64,000 bases of DNA from an uncultured Elusimicrobia bacterium. Its GTDB lineage: Bacteria; Elusimicrobiota; Elusimicrobia; Elusimicrobiales; UBA9959. Shown one piece after another: positions 34,221 through 42,592 of the stretch. The DNA is taken from contig CAIQNV010000156.1 in NCBI GenBank assembly GCA_903873295.1, positions 1-64,000 on the forward strand, read 5' to 3'. Positions within the stretch are counted from its first letter, which is position 1; each line of letters opens with the position of its first letter. A model generated the notes under the pieces. It did no database searches. It saw nothing but the letters and a program-made list of their open reading frames with translations, and had not been told where the DNA came from. Position numbers and translations under genes: made by a program.

Positions 34221-35528
34221 ATGATACGCAAAATATCCCTGTCGGCAGTGGCTGTTTCCCTGTTCGCTTCCCTGGCCGCGGCTGAAGTGAATTTTGACAA
34301 GGGCGGCTTTAATATTAAGGATGAGATCGCTAAGATGGATGCCGCGATCCCCGAGCCCTCCCAGGAGAAAGGGGTATTCGACTGGCTGCTGGGCAGGAAA
34401 GCCCCGGCCGAATGGACTATAATGGTTTTCGGCAACGGCAAGAACGACCTGGAGCCCTTCCTGATGAAGGACCTAAATGAGATGGAGCTGGTCGGCTCCA
34501 GCGCCAAACTGAACATCGTGGTGGAAGCGGGCCGCATAGACGGCTATGACACTTCGGACGGCGACTGGAAAGGCGTGCGCCGCTATCTGATGACCAAAGA
34601 CAACGACGTAAAGAAGGTCAGCTCCAAAGTGGTGGAAGACCTGGGCATGATCGACATGGGCGATTATAAGAATCTGGCGGCTTTCGGCAAATGGGCGAAA
34701 GAAAAGTATCCCGCTAAAAAATACATGATGATAGTCTGGAACCACGGCTCAGGCTGGAGCAAAGGCGGCCAGCGCCCCGTGACCAAGGGCATCTCCTACG
34801 ACGAGCAGTCCGGCAACCACATAAATACCCCGCAGCTGGGCCTGGCCTTGAAGGAAATGGGCAAGGTGGACGTGTACGGCTCGGACGCCTGCCTGATGCA
34901 GATGCCCGAGGTGGATTACGAAATAAAAGATTACGCGGAATATATCGTAGGCTCCGAGGAAACCGAGCCCGGCGACGGCTATACCTACAATACCTTCCTG
35001 ACCCCCGTGGCCGCGAACCCCGCCATGGGCGCTCTTGAGCTGGCCAGGACGGCGGTCGACGCCTACAGCGACCACTATCAGGCGCAGAACGCGGGCTCTA
35101 CCCAGAGCGTGGTGAGATCCGCTTCCCTTATCAGGCTGGTGACCCTTACCAACGAGTTCACCGCGGCTATGACGGCGTCCGGGGACAAAGCGCTGGCAAA
35201 GAAAGCCCGCGACGGCGCGGTGAAATACGCGGTGGCGGAGAACAAGGACCTTGGCGACTTCGTGCGGCTGGTGCTGGCCGAGACCAAAAGCGACGGGGTT
35301 AAGGCGAAGGGGCAGGCGCTGCTGGCCTTCATCACCTCGGAGCTGGTCCTGCATAACCGCACCAATAACGATCCGGGCGGCTACTGGAACGGCCCCGTCG
35401 ACTACTCGCCTTCCAAGGGGATAGCGGCCTATTTCCCCGACGGCGGTCTTGCCGCCGGCTATTCCGACCTGCAGTGGGCCAAAGTATCCCTGTGGGACGA
35501 ATTCGTGACCTGGATGAACCAGCCTTAA
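34221..35528 (+). CDS. secreted C11 (clostripain-like) cysteine protease, second copy
   Basis: The 435-residue paralogue of the upstream protease has a signal peptide (MIRKISLSAVAVSLFASLAAAE) behind a GGAGGAATCC ribosome site. It has TIMVFGNGKNDLE, the catalytic His in VWNHGSGW, and the catalytic Cys in YGSDACLMQMPEVDYEIKD. The start at 34221 is preferred over an in-frame start 63 bp upstream. The two proteins align along their whole length, so the pair arose by tandem duplication. The C-terminal region (NDPGGYWNGPVDYSPSKG) has an insertion relative to the first copy. Confidence 0.9.
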   Translation: MIRKISLSAVAVSLFASLAAAEVNFDKGGFNIKDEIAKMDAAIPEPSQEKGVFDWLLGRKAPAEWTIMVFGNGKNDLEPFLMKDLNEMELVGSSAKLNIVVEAGRIDGYDTSDGDWKGVRRYLMTKDNDVKKVSSKVVEDLGMIDMGDYKNLAAFGKWAKEKYPAKKYMMIVWNHGSGWSKGGQRPVTKGISYDEQSGNHINTPQLGLALKEMGKVDVYGSDACLMQMPEVDYEIKDYAEYIVGSEETEPGDGYTYNTFLTPVAANPAMGALELARTAVDAYSDHYQAQNAGSTQSVVRSASLIRLVTLTNEFTAAMTASGDKALAKKARDGAVKYAVAENKDLGDFVRLVLAETKSDGVKAKGQALLAFITSELVLHNRTNNDPGGYWNGPVDYSPSKGIAAYFPDGGLAAGYSDLQWAKVSLWDEFVTWMNQP

Positions 35529-35548
35529 AGGTTCCGCCTTAAACGCGT

Positions 35549-35583
35549 AAAAAGCCGTCCGCCTGAAGCGGGCGGCTTTTTTT
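35549..35583 (+). terminator. rho-independent terminator after second C11 gene
   Basis: AAGCCGTCCGC and GCGGGCGGCTT pair around a CTGAA loop and are followed by a run of T. It lies about 20 bp after the protease stop. Confidence 0.85.
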
Positions 35584-35620
35584 GCGGCAGGTCCCCGTGT
35601 AATCCTGAAACTTTTAAATT

Positions 35621-35653
35621 ATAAAAAAGCCGCCCGGTTTTACCCGGGCGGCC
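35621..35653 (-). terminator. terminator of the small secreted protein gene
   Basis: On the minus strand GGCCGCCCGGG pairs with CCGGGCGGC and is followed by TTTTTTAT. It lies 24 bp past the stop of the gene at 35678. Confidence 0.85.
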
Positions 35654-35677
35654 TTAGCTAATGCCTGCTTTGAGCCT

Positions 35678-36061
35678 TTATTTGCCCGCTTCGGGTTTCT
35701 TGGCTTCGGCTTTCTTGCCCTCGTGCTTGCCTTCGTGCTTCTGTATGGCCTTCACGGAGACTTTGCCGTCTTTCACGGTGACTTTCACTTTCTCGCCCTG
35801 GGTGAGGCCGGCCAGTTTGGCGGCTTCAACGGCGAATTTCTTCTCGACGCCCTTGGCGTCTTTTACGGTGATCTCGTTCGTGGCGGCGTCGATGGCGCTG
35901 ATGTCGCCGGCGAAGTTCTCAACTACCACCTTCGCGTGCTTCGCGGCGGGCTTTGCCATCTTGGCCGGGGCGGCCGCGGGGGCGGCAGCCGGGGGCTGCT
36001 GGGCGAAGCTCATTCCGCTGAAAGCTGCGAGAGTTATTGCTGCAAGTATGTACTTTTTCAT
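35678..36061 (-). CDS. small secreted Ala/Lys-rich protein, unknown function
   Basis: The 127-residue protein has a clear signal peptide (MKKYILAAITLAAFSGMSFAQ) behind a strong GGAGGAGA ribosome site. A Pro/Ala-rich linker precedes a beta-rich core (residues about 45-105, GDISAIDAATNEITVKD, GEKVKVTVKDGKVSV) that looks like a small OB- or SH3-like domain of the DUF5666 type. A Lys/Glu/His-rich tail ends the protein. High basic content suggests binding to an acidic polymer or metal. I recognise no specific family. Confidence 0.75.
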   Translation of the reverse strand: MKKYILAAITLAAFSGMSFAQQPPAAAPAAAPAKMAKPAAKHAKVVVENFAGDISAIDAATNEITVKDAKGVEKKFAVEAAKLAGLTQGEKVKVTVKDGKVSVKAIQKHEGKHEGKKAEAKKPEAGK

Positions 36062-36134
36062 TTTAGGTCTCCTCCAAAAGATTGACTTCTATGCTCATAG
36101 TGTAGCAGGACCCTTATTAGAGCGGCCTTAAAAC

Positions 36135-36156
36135 AACATTAAAAGATTTTAATGTT
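36135..36156. other. perfect AT-rich palindrome between sensor kinase and small secreted gene
   Basis: AACATTAAAA and TTTTAATGTT form a perfect inverted repeat with a 2-base centre at 36135-36156. Its inner edge overlaps the stop codon of the sensor kinase. It could be that operon's terminator, since a short T-run follows on the minus strand, or an operator for the small secreted protein gene. Confidence 0.5.
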
Positions 36157-37633
36157 AGGCATCCCGCGGCTTCGTTATTCTTGCGGGAAAAACTACGGTG
36201 AAGGCGGAGCCATCGCCGGGGCGGCTTTCGGCTTTAATCTCGGCGCCGTGGGCTTCGGCGATGGATTTAGCTATCGCAAGGCCCAGGCCGAAGCCGGACG
36301 AGCTGCGGGAGGAATCCGCGCGGTAGAAGCGCTTGAAAATATGCGGCAGGTCCGCGGCGGCTATTCCCGCGCCGGTGTCCGAAACTTTAACCGCCGGGCG
36401 GCCTGCCGCGGAGAAGACTTCCGCCCTTACCTCGCCTCCGGAGGCGCTGTATTTGACGGCGTTGTCCAAGAGGTTCAGGAAAAGCCGGCCCAACTGGCTC
36501 TGGTCGCCCTCCGGTTCGGGGATGTCCGCGCCGGCGGACAGCCGGATCGTGACGCCGTTCTTCTGCGCCATGCCCGACAGGCTTTGGACCGAGATCTCAA
36601 GCAGGGCCGGCAGGTTTACGGGGGCGCGCTCGAGTTTTACCTCCCGGTTGTCGAAGCGGGCCAGCGTGAGCAGGTCGCCGACAATGCGCGACATCTTCTC
36701 CGTCTCTTCCAGGTTGCTCTGCAGGATAGCCGCGTATTCGCCGGCGGAGCGCGCCTTTTTCAGGGCGACTTCCAGCTCGCCTTTTAGGATGGTCAGCGGG
36801 GTTTTTAGTTCATGCGAGACGTCCTGGATGAAGCGCCTCTCGGACAGGAACGAATCCTCCAGGCGCGTCAGCATGGCGTTGAACAGGTCGGCAAGCTCCC
36901 TTATCTCGTCGCGGCCGCGCGGCGGCGTCAGGCGCAGGCTCAGGTTCCGGGCGGTTATCTGGCGGATGGTCCTCGCCATATTCGCCACCGGGCGCAGCGC
37001 CACGCGCGCGAAGAACATGCCGAAGGCCCCGGTGAACAGCACTATCAGCGGCACCAGGGCGGCCATCATGTTGCGGAGGTTGCGCAGCGCGAACTGCGTG
37101 TGGTAGGTGGAGCGGTACGCCTGCACTATATATACGGCCCCGCCCGTGCCCGAGGCCGGGGTGGCGTAGGAGCGGTAAATATTTTCGGCCCGGTCCCCGC
37201 CTTCGATCTTTATCGTGTCATAGGCGGCGTTGCCTTTAAGGGCGTCCCTAAGCGTGCGCTCCGGCAGATCGGGGGCTCCGGACGCCCCGCGGGAACTTTC
37301 CAGTTCCATCCCCGAAGCGTCCAGTATCCTCAGCTCTACCGCGGCCTGATTGGGATCCTCCGTGTGCAGGCGCACCAGCTCAGGGGCGATCTTGTAGAAG
37401 GCCCCGCCTTTAGCCGCGGCGGCCGAGACCCGCCCCACCTCTATGCGCTCGGTCTCCAGGTAGGTCTCCAGCGCGTCCGCCACGCCTTCCGCCCGGACCG
37501 CCAGCAGCTGGTCCAGGTTCTCGTCGAGGCTTTTCTCCAGGCTGTTGTACACCAAAATGCTGAAAAGGGTGAGCGTGACGGCCAGCGTCGCTGCGTACCA
37601 CAGGGTTATGCGGAATCTGACGGAGTTAAACAT
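36155..37633 (-). CDS. HAMP-domain sensor histidine kinase
   Basis: The 492-residue kinase has two membrane helices (about residues 9-30 and 190-212) around a periplasmic sensor of about 160 residues. HAMP, HisKA (DVSHELKTPL) and HATPase (NLLDNAVKYS, DTGAGI, GFGLGLAIAKS) domains follow. All catalytic motifs are intact, as in CusS/QseC-type kinases. Its start overlaps the stop of the OmpR-type regulator by one base (TGATG), so the two form a two-component pair. The pair follows the UDP-xylose genes directly. Confidence 0.93.
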   Translation of the reverse strand: MFNSVRFRITLWYAATLAVTLTLFSILVYNSLEKSLDENLDQLLAVRAEGVADALETYLETERIEVGRVSAAAAKGGAFYKIAPELVRLHTEDPNQAAVELRILDASGMELESSRGASGAPDLPERTLRDALKGNAAYDTIKIEGGDRAENIYRSYATPASGTGGAVYIVQAYRSTYHTQFALRNLRNMMAALVPLIVLFTGAFGMFFARVALRPVANMARTIRQITARNLSLRLTPPRGRDEIRELADLFNAMLTRLEDSFLSERRFIQDVSHELKTPLTILKGELEVALKKARSAGEYAAILQSNLEETEKMSRIVGDLLTLARFDNREVKLERAPVNLPALLEISVQSLSGMAQKNGVTIRLSAGADIPEPEGDQSQLGRLFLNLLDNAVKYSASGGEVRAEVFSAAGRPAVKVSDTGAGIAAADLPHIFKRFYRADSSRSSSGFGLGLAIAKSIAEAHGAEIKAESRPGDGSAFTVVFPARITKPRDA

Positions 37634-38301
37634 CAGCTTTTAAGCAGGTAACCCTTGCCCCTGACGGTATGTATGATCTTTTTAGCCGGGCTTTTCTCGA
37701 GCTTGCGCCGCAGGTAGTTTATGTAGACGTCAATGACGTTGGTCCCGGTATCGAAATTTATGTCCCACACATGCTCGGCTATCATGGTGCGGGTCACGGT
37801 CTTGCCCTTGTTGCGCACCAGGTATTCCAGCAGGGAGAATTCTTTGGCGCTCAGGTCCAGCGCTTTGCCGGCGAGGCGGGCTTTGTGCGCCGGCAGGTCC
37901 AGTTCGATGTCTCCCGCCGTCAGCAGGGCCGCGGCTTCGGCGGGCTTCGTCCGCAGCAGGGCGCGTATGCGGGCCAGCAGTTCTTCGAAAGCGAACGGTT
38001 TAGTAAGGTAATCGTTGGCCCCGGCGTCGAGGCCTTTTACCTTGTCCTCCACCCGGTCTTTCGCCGTAAGCATCAGTATGGGCGCGGTGAAGCCGGAGGC
38101 GCGCAGGCGCGAGCAGACGGTGACGCCGTCGAGGCCGGGCAGCATCACGTCGAGAAGCAGCAGGTCGTAGGGGTTTTCTTCGGCCAGGACCAGGGCTTCG
38201 TTGCCGTTGTGGACGGTGTCCGCGGCGTAGCCCTCTTCTTTAAGGCCGCGTTTTATGAAATCGGCTATTTTCTTTTCGTCTTCGGCGATAAGGACGCGCA
38301 T
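37633..38301 (-). CDS. OmpR-family response regulator
   Basis: The 222-residue protein has a receiver (AEDEKKIADFIKRGL, LLDVMLPGLDG, TAKD, KPFAFEEL) and a winged-helix DNA-binding domain (LSAKEFSLLEYLVRNKGKTVTR, VIDVYINYLRRKLE, TVRGKGYLL). It starts 4 bp after the uxs stop and overlaps the kinase start, so uxs, regulator and kinase are probably one transcript. Close relatives control envelope or metal stress; the signal here is unknown. Confidence 0.94.
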   Translation of the reverse strand: MRVLIAEDEKKIADFIKRGLKEEGYAADTVHNGNEALVLAEENPYDLLLLDVMLPGLDGVTVCSRLRASGFTAPILMLTAKDRVEDKVKGLDAGANDYLTKPFAFEELLARIRALLRTKPAEAAALLTAGDIELDLPAHKARLAGKALDLSAKEFSLLEYLVRNKGKTVTRTMIAEHVWDINFDTGTNVIDVYINYLRRKLEKSPAKKIIHTVRGKGYLLKS

Positions 38302-38305
38302 AAAG

Positions 38306-39235
38306 TCAAACCCGGGGCTTGTAATAGGCGATGGTTTTTTTCAGGCCTTCTTCAAGGCCGATCCTGGGCTGCCATTTCAGGATCTTCTTGGCCTTGGTTA
38401 TGTCGGGGCGGCGTACTTTGGGGTCGTCCTCGGGGAGGGGGCGGAAAACTATTTTGGACTTGCTTCCGGTCAGTCTTTTTACCGACTCGGCCAGTTCCAG
38501 AAGGGAGACTTCGTGCGGGTTGCCGATGTTGACGGGGCCGTTCTCTTTGCTTATCAGCAGGCGGTAGATGCCGTCTATCAGGTCCGAGACATAGCAGAGG
38601 CTGCGGGTCTGGGACCCGTCGCCGTAAACCGTTATCGGCTTGCCTTTCAGCGCCTGCGTCATGAAGTTTGGCACCGCGCGCCCGTCCTTCAGGCGCATAT
38701 TCGGGCCGTAGGTGTTGAAGATGCGCAGCAGCCGCACCTGCATGCCGTGGTAGCGGTGGTAGGCCATGGTCAGGGCCTCGGCGTAGCGCTTGGCTTCGTC
38801 GTAAACGCCGCGCGGGCCGATAGGGTTGACGTTGCCCCAGTAGCCTTCGTGCTGGGGGTTTATCAGGGGGTCGCCGTAAACTTCGGAGGTGGAGGCTATC
38901 ATGAAGATGGCCTTTTTTTCTTTGGCGAGCCCTAAAGCTTTATGTGTGCCCAGCGCGCCTACCTTCAGGGTGGGGATGGGGAACTTGAGATAGTCTATCG
39001 GGCTGGCGGGGCTGGCGAAGTGCAGCACCGCGTCCAGCTTGCCGGGGACGTGCAGGTAATTGGTTACGTCGTACTTGGTGAATTCGAACTTCTGGCTTTT
39101 GAACAGGTCCTGGATATTGTCTATGCTGCCGGTGATGAAGTTGTCTATACCTATTACGGAATGGCCCTTCCCCAGCAGGTAGCGCGAAAGATGGCTGCCC
39201 AGAAAGCCCGCCGCGCCGGTGACTAGTATTCTCAT
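38306..39235 (-). CDS. uxs: UDP-glucuronate decarboxylase (UDP-xylose synthase)
   Basis: The 309-residue product is an extended short-chain dehydrogenase with [15 protein letters not shown] at the N-terminus, [11 protein letters not shown] and the signature [21 protein letters not shown] holding the catalytic Tyr and Lys. These residues are typical of UDP-xylose synthase, which converts UDP-glucuronate to UDP-xylose with NAD+. The start is ATG 39235 behind GGAGAT; the upstream frame reads into the hairpin element. With ugd upstream it completes the UDP-glucose to UDP-xylose route. Confidence 0.94.
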   Translation of the reverse strand: MRILVTGAAGFLGSHLSRYLLGKGHSVIGIDNFITGSIDNIQDLFKSQKFEFTKYDVTNYLHVPGKLDAVLHFASPASPIDYLKFPIPTLKVGALGTHKALGLAKEKKAIFMIASTSEVYGDPLINPQHEGYWGNVNPIGPRGVYDEAKRYAEALTMAYHRYHGMQVRLLRIFNTYGPNMRLKDGRAVPNFMTQALKGKPITVYGDGSQTRSLCYVSDLIDGIYRLLISKENGPVNIGNPHEVSLLELAESVKRLTGSKSKIVFRPLPEDDPKVRRPDITKAKKILKWQPRIGLEEGLKKTIAYYKPRV

Positions 39236-39271
39236 AATCAAATCTCCATTTTGCGAAACCTGCTCTCGCGG

Positions 39272-39400
39272 CGGCCAGGGGGGCCGGAACGCAAAATCGG
39301 CGTCGCGCACACCGTGCGCGCGCCTGCCGGTCTCGGGCTCGGCGCTTACGCAAGCCTCTCCCTCCGACGGGCTTTTGCTAACCCGGCCCCCCTGGCCGCC
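39272..39400. repeat. family 1 structured hairpin element, copy 2
   Basis: The outer arms at 39272-39288 (GCGGCCAGGGGGGCCGG) and 39384-39400 are perfectly complementary over 17 bp but share no sequence with the arms of copy 1. The inner GCAAAA/TTTTGC pair (39292-39297, 39374-39379) and the GCTTACGCAAGC loop (39345-39356) are kept. The small hairpin is GCGCAC-ACC-GTGCGC (39306-39320), with two compensated base-pair swaps against copy 1. It lies inside the ugd-uxs transcription unit, 37 bp upstream of the uxs start. Confidence 0.75.
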
Positions 39401-39421
39401 GCGGGTTACTCAAATATCAGG

Positions 39422-39449
39422 GATTCCCGACTCCCGATTCCCGACTCCG
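39422..39449. repeat. 14-bp tandem duplication
   Basis: GATTCCCGACTCCC is followed directly by GATTCCCGACTCCG, with a further partial GACTC behind. It lies between the hairpin element and the ugd stop codon. It looks like slippage; no function is evident. Confidence 0.6.
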
Positions 39450-39457
39450 GACTCTTC

Positions 39458-40786
39458 TTACGGTCTTCCGACGGATTTATACGTCCAGCCCAGCTCCCGC
39501 ATTTTTGGGGGGTCGTAGAGGTTGCGGCCGTCCACTATTATCTGGTGTTTCACGATGGCCAGCAGCTTCTTCTGGTCGAGCTTCGCGAATTCTTTCCACT
39601 CGGTCACCAGGCAGACGCAGTCGGCGTCTTTGGCGCAGTCGTAGGCGTCCCTGGCGAAATAGATGCCCTTTATGGTCTTCTTCGCGTTCTCCTGCGAGAC
39701 GGGGTCGTAGCCGCGCACTTTGGCGCCGCGCTTGAGCAGCTCCCGCACTATGTCTATGGACGGGGCGAAGCGCATGTCGTCGGTCTCCGGCTTGAAGGCC
39801 AGGCCCAGCAGCGCGATGGTCTTGCCTTCGAGGTTCCAGAGCTCCTCTTCAAGTTTCTTTATCAGCCACATCTTCTGCCCCTCGTTGATATCCTTCACGG
39901 TCTTAAGCAGGGCGAAGTCGTAGCCGACCTGCGAGCTCAGCCAGTAGAAGGCCTCCAGGTCTTTGGGGAAACAGAAGCCGCCGAAGCCGATGCCGGCCTT
40001 CAGGAAGGCGGGACCTATGCGCTTGTCGAGGCCCATGCCGCGGGCCACGTCTTCGACGTTGGCGCCGGTCTTCTCGCAGACGTTCGCCACCGCGTTGATG
40101 AAGGAGATCTTGGTGGACAGGAAGGAATTGGAGGCGTGCTTGATAAGCTCGGCGCTCTTCACGCTGGTGATGACCAGGGGGCCCTTTATGGGCTTATAGA
40201 CGCGGCGCATCAGCTCCTCGGCCTGCTTCGTGGAGACTCCCACGACTACGCGGTCGGGCTCCAGGAAGTCCCACACGGCGGTGCCTTCGCGCAGGAACTC
40301 CGGGTTGGAGGCCACGTCGAAAGGCAGGTGGTGCTTGTTGTGGCGCTTCACCGTCTTGTTTATCCAGTCGCAGGTGGCCACAGGCACGGTGGATTTTTCG
40401 ACTATCACCGTATAGTCGGTCATGTTCTTCGCCACTTCTTCGGAAACTTTTTCTATGGCCGAAAGGTCGGCGGAGCCGTCCTCGCGGGGCGGGGTGCCCA
40501 CGGCGATGAACACGGCCTCGGCGCGGTGGCCGCCGTGGTGCATGCCGTCCTTGATGGAATTGGCGAAGTGCAGGCGCCCGGCCTTCACGTTCTTTTTAAC
40601 TACGCGCTCCAGGTCGTCCTCGTAGATGGGCATTACGCCCTTCTCGAGCATTTTTATCTTGGCGGGGTCGCTGTCCACGCAGACCACCCGGTGGCCGACC
40701 TCGGCCAGGCAGGCCCCGCTGACGAGGCCCACGTAGCCCGCGCCCACTATACAGATATTCACTTTGCCGTTCTTGGTCTTTTTCAT
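39458..40786 (-). CDS. ugd: UDP-glucose 6-dehydrogenase
   Basis: The 442-residue protein has the N-terminal NAD-binding fold (VGAGYVGLVSGACLAEVGH), EKSTVPV, NPEFLREGTAVWDFL and the catalytic motif GFGGFCFPKD with the nucleophilic Cys. GLAFKPETDDMRFAPS marks the C-terminal UDP-binding domain. It oxidises UDP-glucose to UDP-glucuronate, the substrate of the uxs product downstream. It starts 12 bp after the stop of the 440-residue-frame membrane protein, so the genes are likely an operon. Confidence 0.95.
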   Translation of the reverse strand: MKKTKNGKVNICIVGAGYVGLVSGACLAEVGHRVVCVDSDPAKIKMLEKGVMPIYEDDLERVVKKNVKAGRLHFANSIKDGMHHGGHRAEAVFIAVGTPPREDGSADLSAIEKVSEEVAKNMTDYTVIVEKSTVPVATCDWINKTVKRHNKHHLPFDVASNPEFLREGTAVWDFLEPDRVVVGVSTKQAEELMRRVYKPIKGPLVITSVKSAELIKHASNSFLSTKISFINAVANVCEKTGANVEDVARGMGLDKRIGPAFLKAGIGFGGFCFPKDLEAFYWLSSQVGYDFALLKTVKDINEGQKMWLIKKLEEELWNLEGKTIALLGLAFKPETDDMRFAPSIDIVRELLKRGAKVRGYDPVSQENAKKTIKGIYFARDAYDCAKDADCVCLVTEWKEFAKLDQKKLLAIVKHQIIVDGRNLYDPPKMRELGWTYKSVGRP

Positions 40787-40798
40787 TTTCAGCTCCGG

Positions 40799-42007
40799 TT
40801 ATTTTATCTCGCTGTCTTTTTCCGGCTCCACCTCGTGCGCCACGGCCAGCTCGTGGGCGCGCCTCTTTTCGGACTTGCCCAGGAACCAGAGGGCGATGAA
40901 GATGATCACCAGGCCCACCCAGTCTTCCGTCTTCGGGGGTTTCTGGGCCATAAGCAGGAAGACCAGCAGGGTGGCGATGGTGCCGGCTATCAGCGAGGTC
41001 AGGCGGTTCACCAGGCCGGCGAAGGTGGCCGTTCTGCCCTTGAACATGAACAGGAACACGGAGAAGAAGGCCCCGATGCCGTAAGGTATGCCCGCTACGG
41101 CGGCCTTCCACCACTGCTCGTGGGGGACGCTGAAGGCGTTCTGGAAGTTTAACACGAAGTCCTTGGCGTTGGTCAGGTCCGGCTTCATGAAGAATACCAC
41201 GAGGAGGGTTACGATCAGCATGGTGCTGCTGGCTGAGATCTGCTCAACGGCGAAGAAACCCTTGTTGTCGTAGGATACGCCTTTGGCCCGGGTGTTCTTG
41301 AAGTAGTTCATTATATAGATGCGGATGGCGTAGGCGATGATGTAGCTGGTCAGGATGGTCATGGCCGCCGCGTTGGTGAAGAAGGCGAAGTTCTTGGCGT
41401 CGAACACGAACAGCTGGGCGAAGAATTCCGCGTAATTGCCGCTGGCCTGCACGGCGGCGGTAGCGCCTTTGAAGTTCAGCAACTGCAGGGCCACCGCCAG
41501 CAGGGCGAAGACCACGGCCACGTTCTCTTCCCAATAAACTTTCTTCTTAAGTATGCCCTGATAGATCTGCACGGAGTCCACGATGCGGCTCACCACTATG
41601 ATGCTGGCCCGCATGATTATCATGGCCACCATCACCGAGATGGGCAGCAGATACATCAGCGTGGTGGTGGGGATGACCACAGCGGTGCAGACGCCGGAAG
41701 GGATTATGTAGAGGAACTCTTTTGGAAAGGTCACGCCCAGCACCGTTATCTTTTCCTGAGACTGGAACTTGTACCATTTCCAGATCACGACCAGGAACAC
41801 GCAGAAAACGCTGGAGAGGGCCGTAGAGTAGACCATGTAGCTCACGTCGTTCATGGCCGGGTAGCCAGGCGCCGTGTTCAGGAAGTATTTGGGCGCTATG
41901 CCGGTGACGATGTAGGTGGCGAAGTAGCCCAAGGCCAGCTGCAGCAGCCTTTCGGTGGTCCCGTCGTGGGTTTTTTGCGTAAATACGGTTTTCAGCGTTT
42001 TTATCAT
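40799..42007 (-). CDS. polytopic membrane protein, possible transporter
   Basis: The start is the ATG at 42007 behind GGAATCAGGA; upstream frame is unsupported. The 402-residue protein has about ten hydrophobic segments, with loops such as VDSVQIYQGILKKKVYWEENV and a cytosolic basic/acidic tail (GKSEKRRAHELAV). The arrangement recalls drug/metabolite (EamA-like) transporters or nucleotide-sugar transporters, but I do not recognise a specific family. As the first gene before ugd and uxs it may move a sugar, lipid or nucleotide-sugar product. Confidence 0.7.
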   Translation of the reverse strand: MIKTLKTVFTQKTHDGTTERLLQLALGYFATYIVTGIAPKYFLNTAPGYPAMNDVSYMVYSTALSSVFCVFLVVIWKWYKFQSQEKITVLGVTFPKEFLYIIPSGVCTAVVIPTTTLMYLLPISVMVAMIIMRASIIVVSRIVDSVQIYQGILKKKVYWEENVAVVFALLAVALQLLNFKGATAAVQASGNYAEFFAQLFVFDAKNFAFFTNAAAMTILTSYIIAYAIRIYIMNYFKNTRAKGVSYDNKGFFAVEQISASSTMLIVTLLVVFFMKPDLTNAKDFVLNFQNAFSVPHEQWWKAAVAGIPYGIGAFFSVFLFMFKGRTATFAGLVNRLTSLIAGTIATLLVFLLMAQKPPKTEDWVGLVIIFIALWFLGKSEKRRAHELAVAHEVEPEKDSEIK

Positions 42008-42086
42008 AATTCCTGATTCCTTGCGTAAATTGTTCTCCGCTCCCCGCCGCGCGGTGCCGCGTACCTTTATATTATTATAAATAAGA

Positions 42087-42114
42087 AGGGCCGCCTGCAA
42101 ATTGGGCGGCCCTG
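42087..42114 (-). terminator. terminator after stand-alone receiver gene
   Basis: AGGGCCGCC and GGCGGCCCT form a 9-bp stem around a 9- to 10-base loop, followed on the minus strand by TTCTTATTT. It separates the receiver gene at 42134 from the membrane protein operon. Confidence 0.75.
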
Positions 42115-42133
42115 AAATCAATTCTCCGCCGGG

Positions 42134-42550
42134 TCACGGCCTGGACGCCCGCCTGCGCGAGAGCTCCGCGGCTTTTTTTATCTTGGCCACCAGGGCGTCC
42201 TGGCTAAAAGGCTTAACTATATAGTCCATGGCCCCGAAGAGCAGCGCGTCGTTAAGCGTGGCGGCGTCGTTCAGGCCGCTGACGGCTATTATCGGGATGT
42301 GGGCCGCGGCGTCCCGGTTGCGGATGTCGCCCATGAGGCTTATGCCGTCTATGCCGGGCATTATGATATCCATAAGTATCACGTCGGGCAGCTCCTGCGG
42401 CCCGGCCGAGGCGAAGAACTCCCGGGCTTTTTTGGGGTCCACGAAGCCGCGCACCTCATAGCCGGCCGCGGCGAGGCCCGTCTCGTAAATTTCGAGTATG
42501 GTTTCGTCGTCGTCAACCGCCGTCACTTTTATTCTGGGTTCTTCTGGCAT
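42134..42550 (-). CDS. stand-alone response regulator receiver
   Basis: The 138-residue protein is a receiver domain alone (VDDDETILEIYETGL, LMDIIMPGIDG, VSGLNDAATLND, KPFSQDALVAKI). It contains the DD pair, phospho-Asp, and Lys but no output domain, as in CheY or Spo0F. A TAGAAT hexamer lies only 6 bases before the ATG and no ribosome site is evident, so a leaderless mRNA is possible. Its kinase is not adjacent. Confidence 0.9.
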   Translation of the reverse strand: MPEEPRIKVTAVDDDETILEIYETGLAAAGYEVRGFVDPKKAREFFASAGPQELPDVILMDIIMPGIDGISLMGDIRNRDAAAHIPIIAVSGLNDAATLNDALLFGAMDYIVKPFSQDALVAKIKKAAELSRRRASRP

Positions 42551-42592
42551 AAGATTATTCTAACAAAAAAAGCCCGGTTTAAGATTCAAACT

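Noticed and set aside
39251..41152. 633-residue plus-strand frame across ugd and the hairpin element
   Set aside because: It is antisense to ugd and has no domain or ribosome site; ugd on the other strand is unambiguous.
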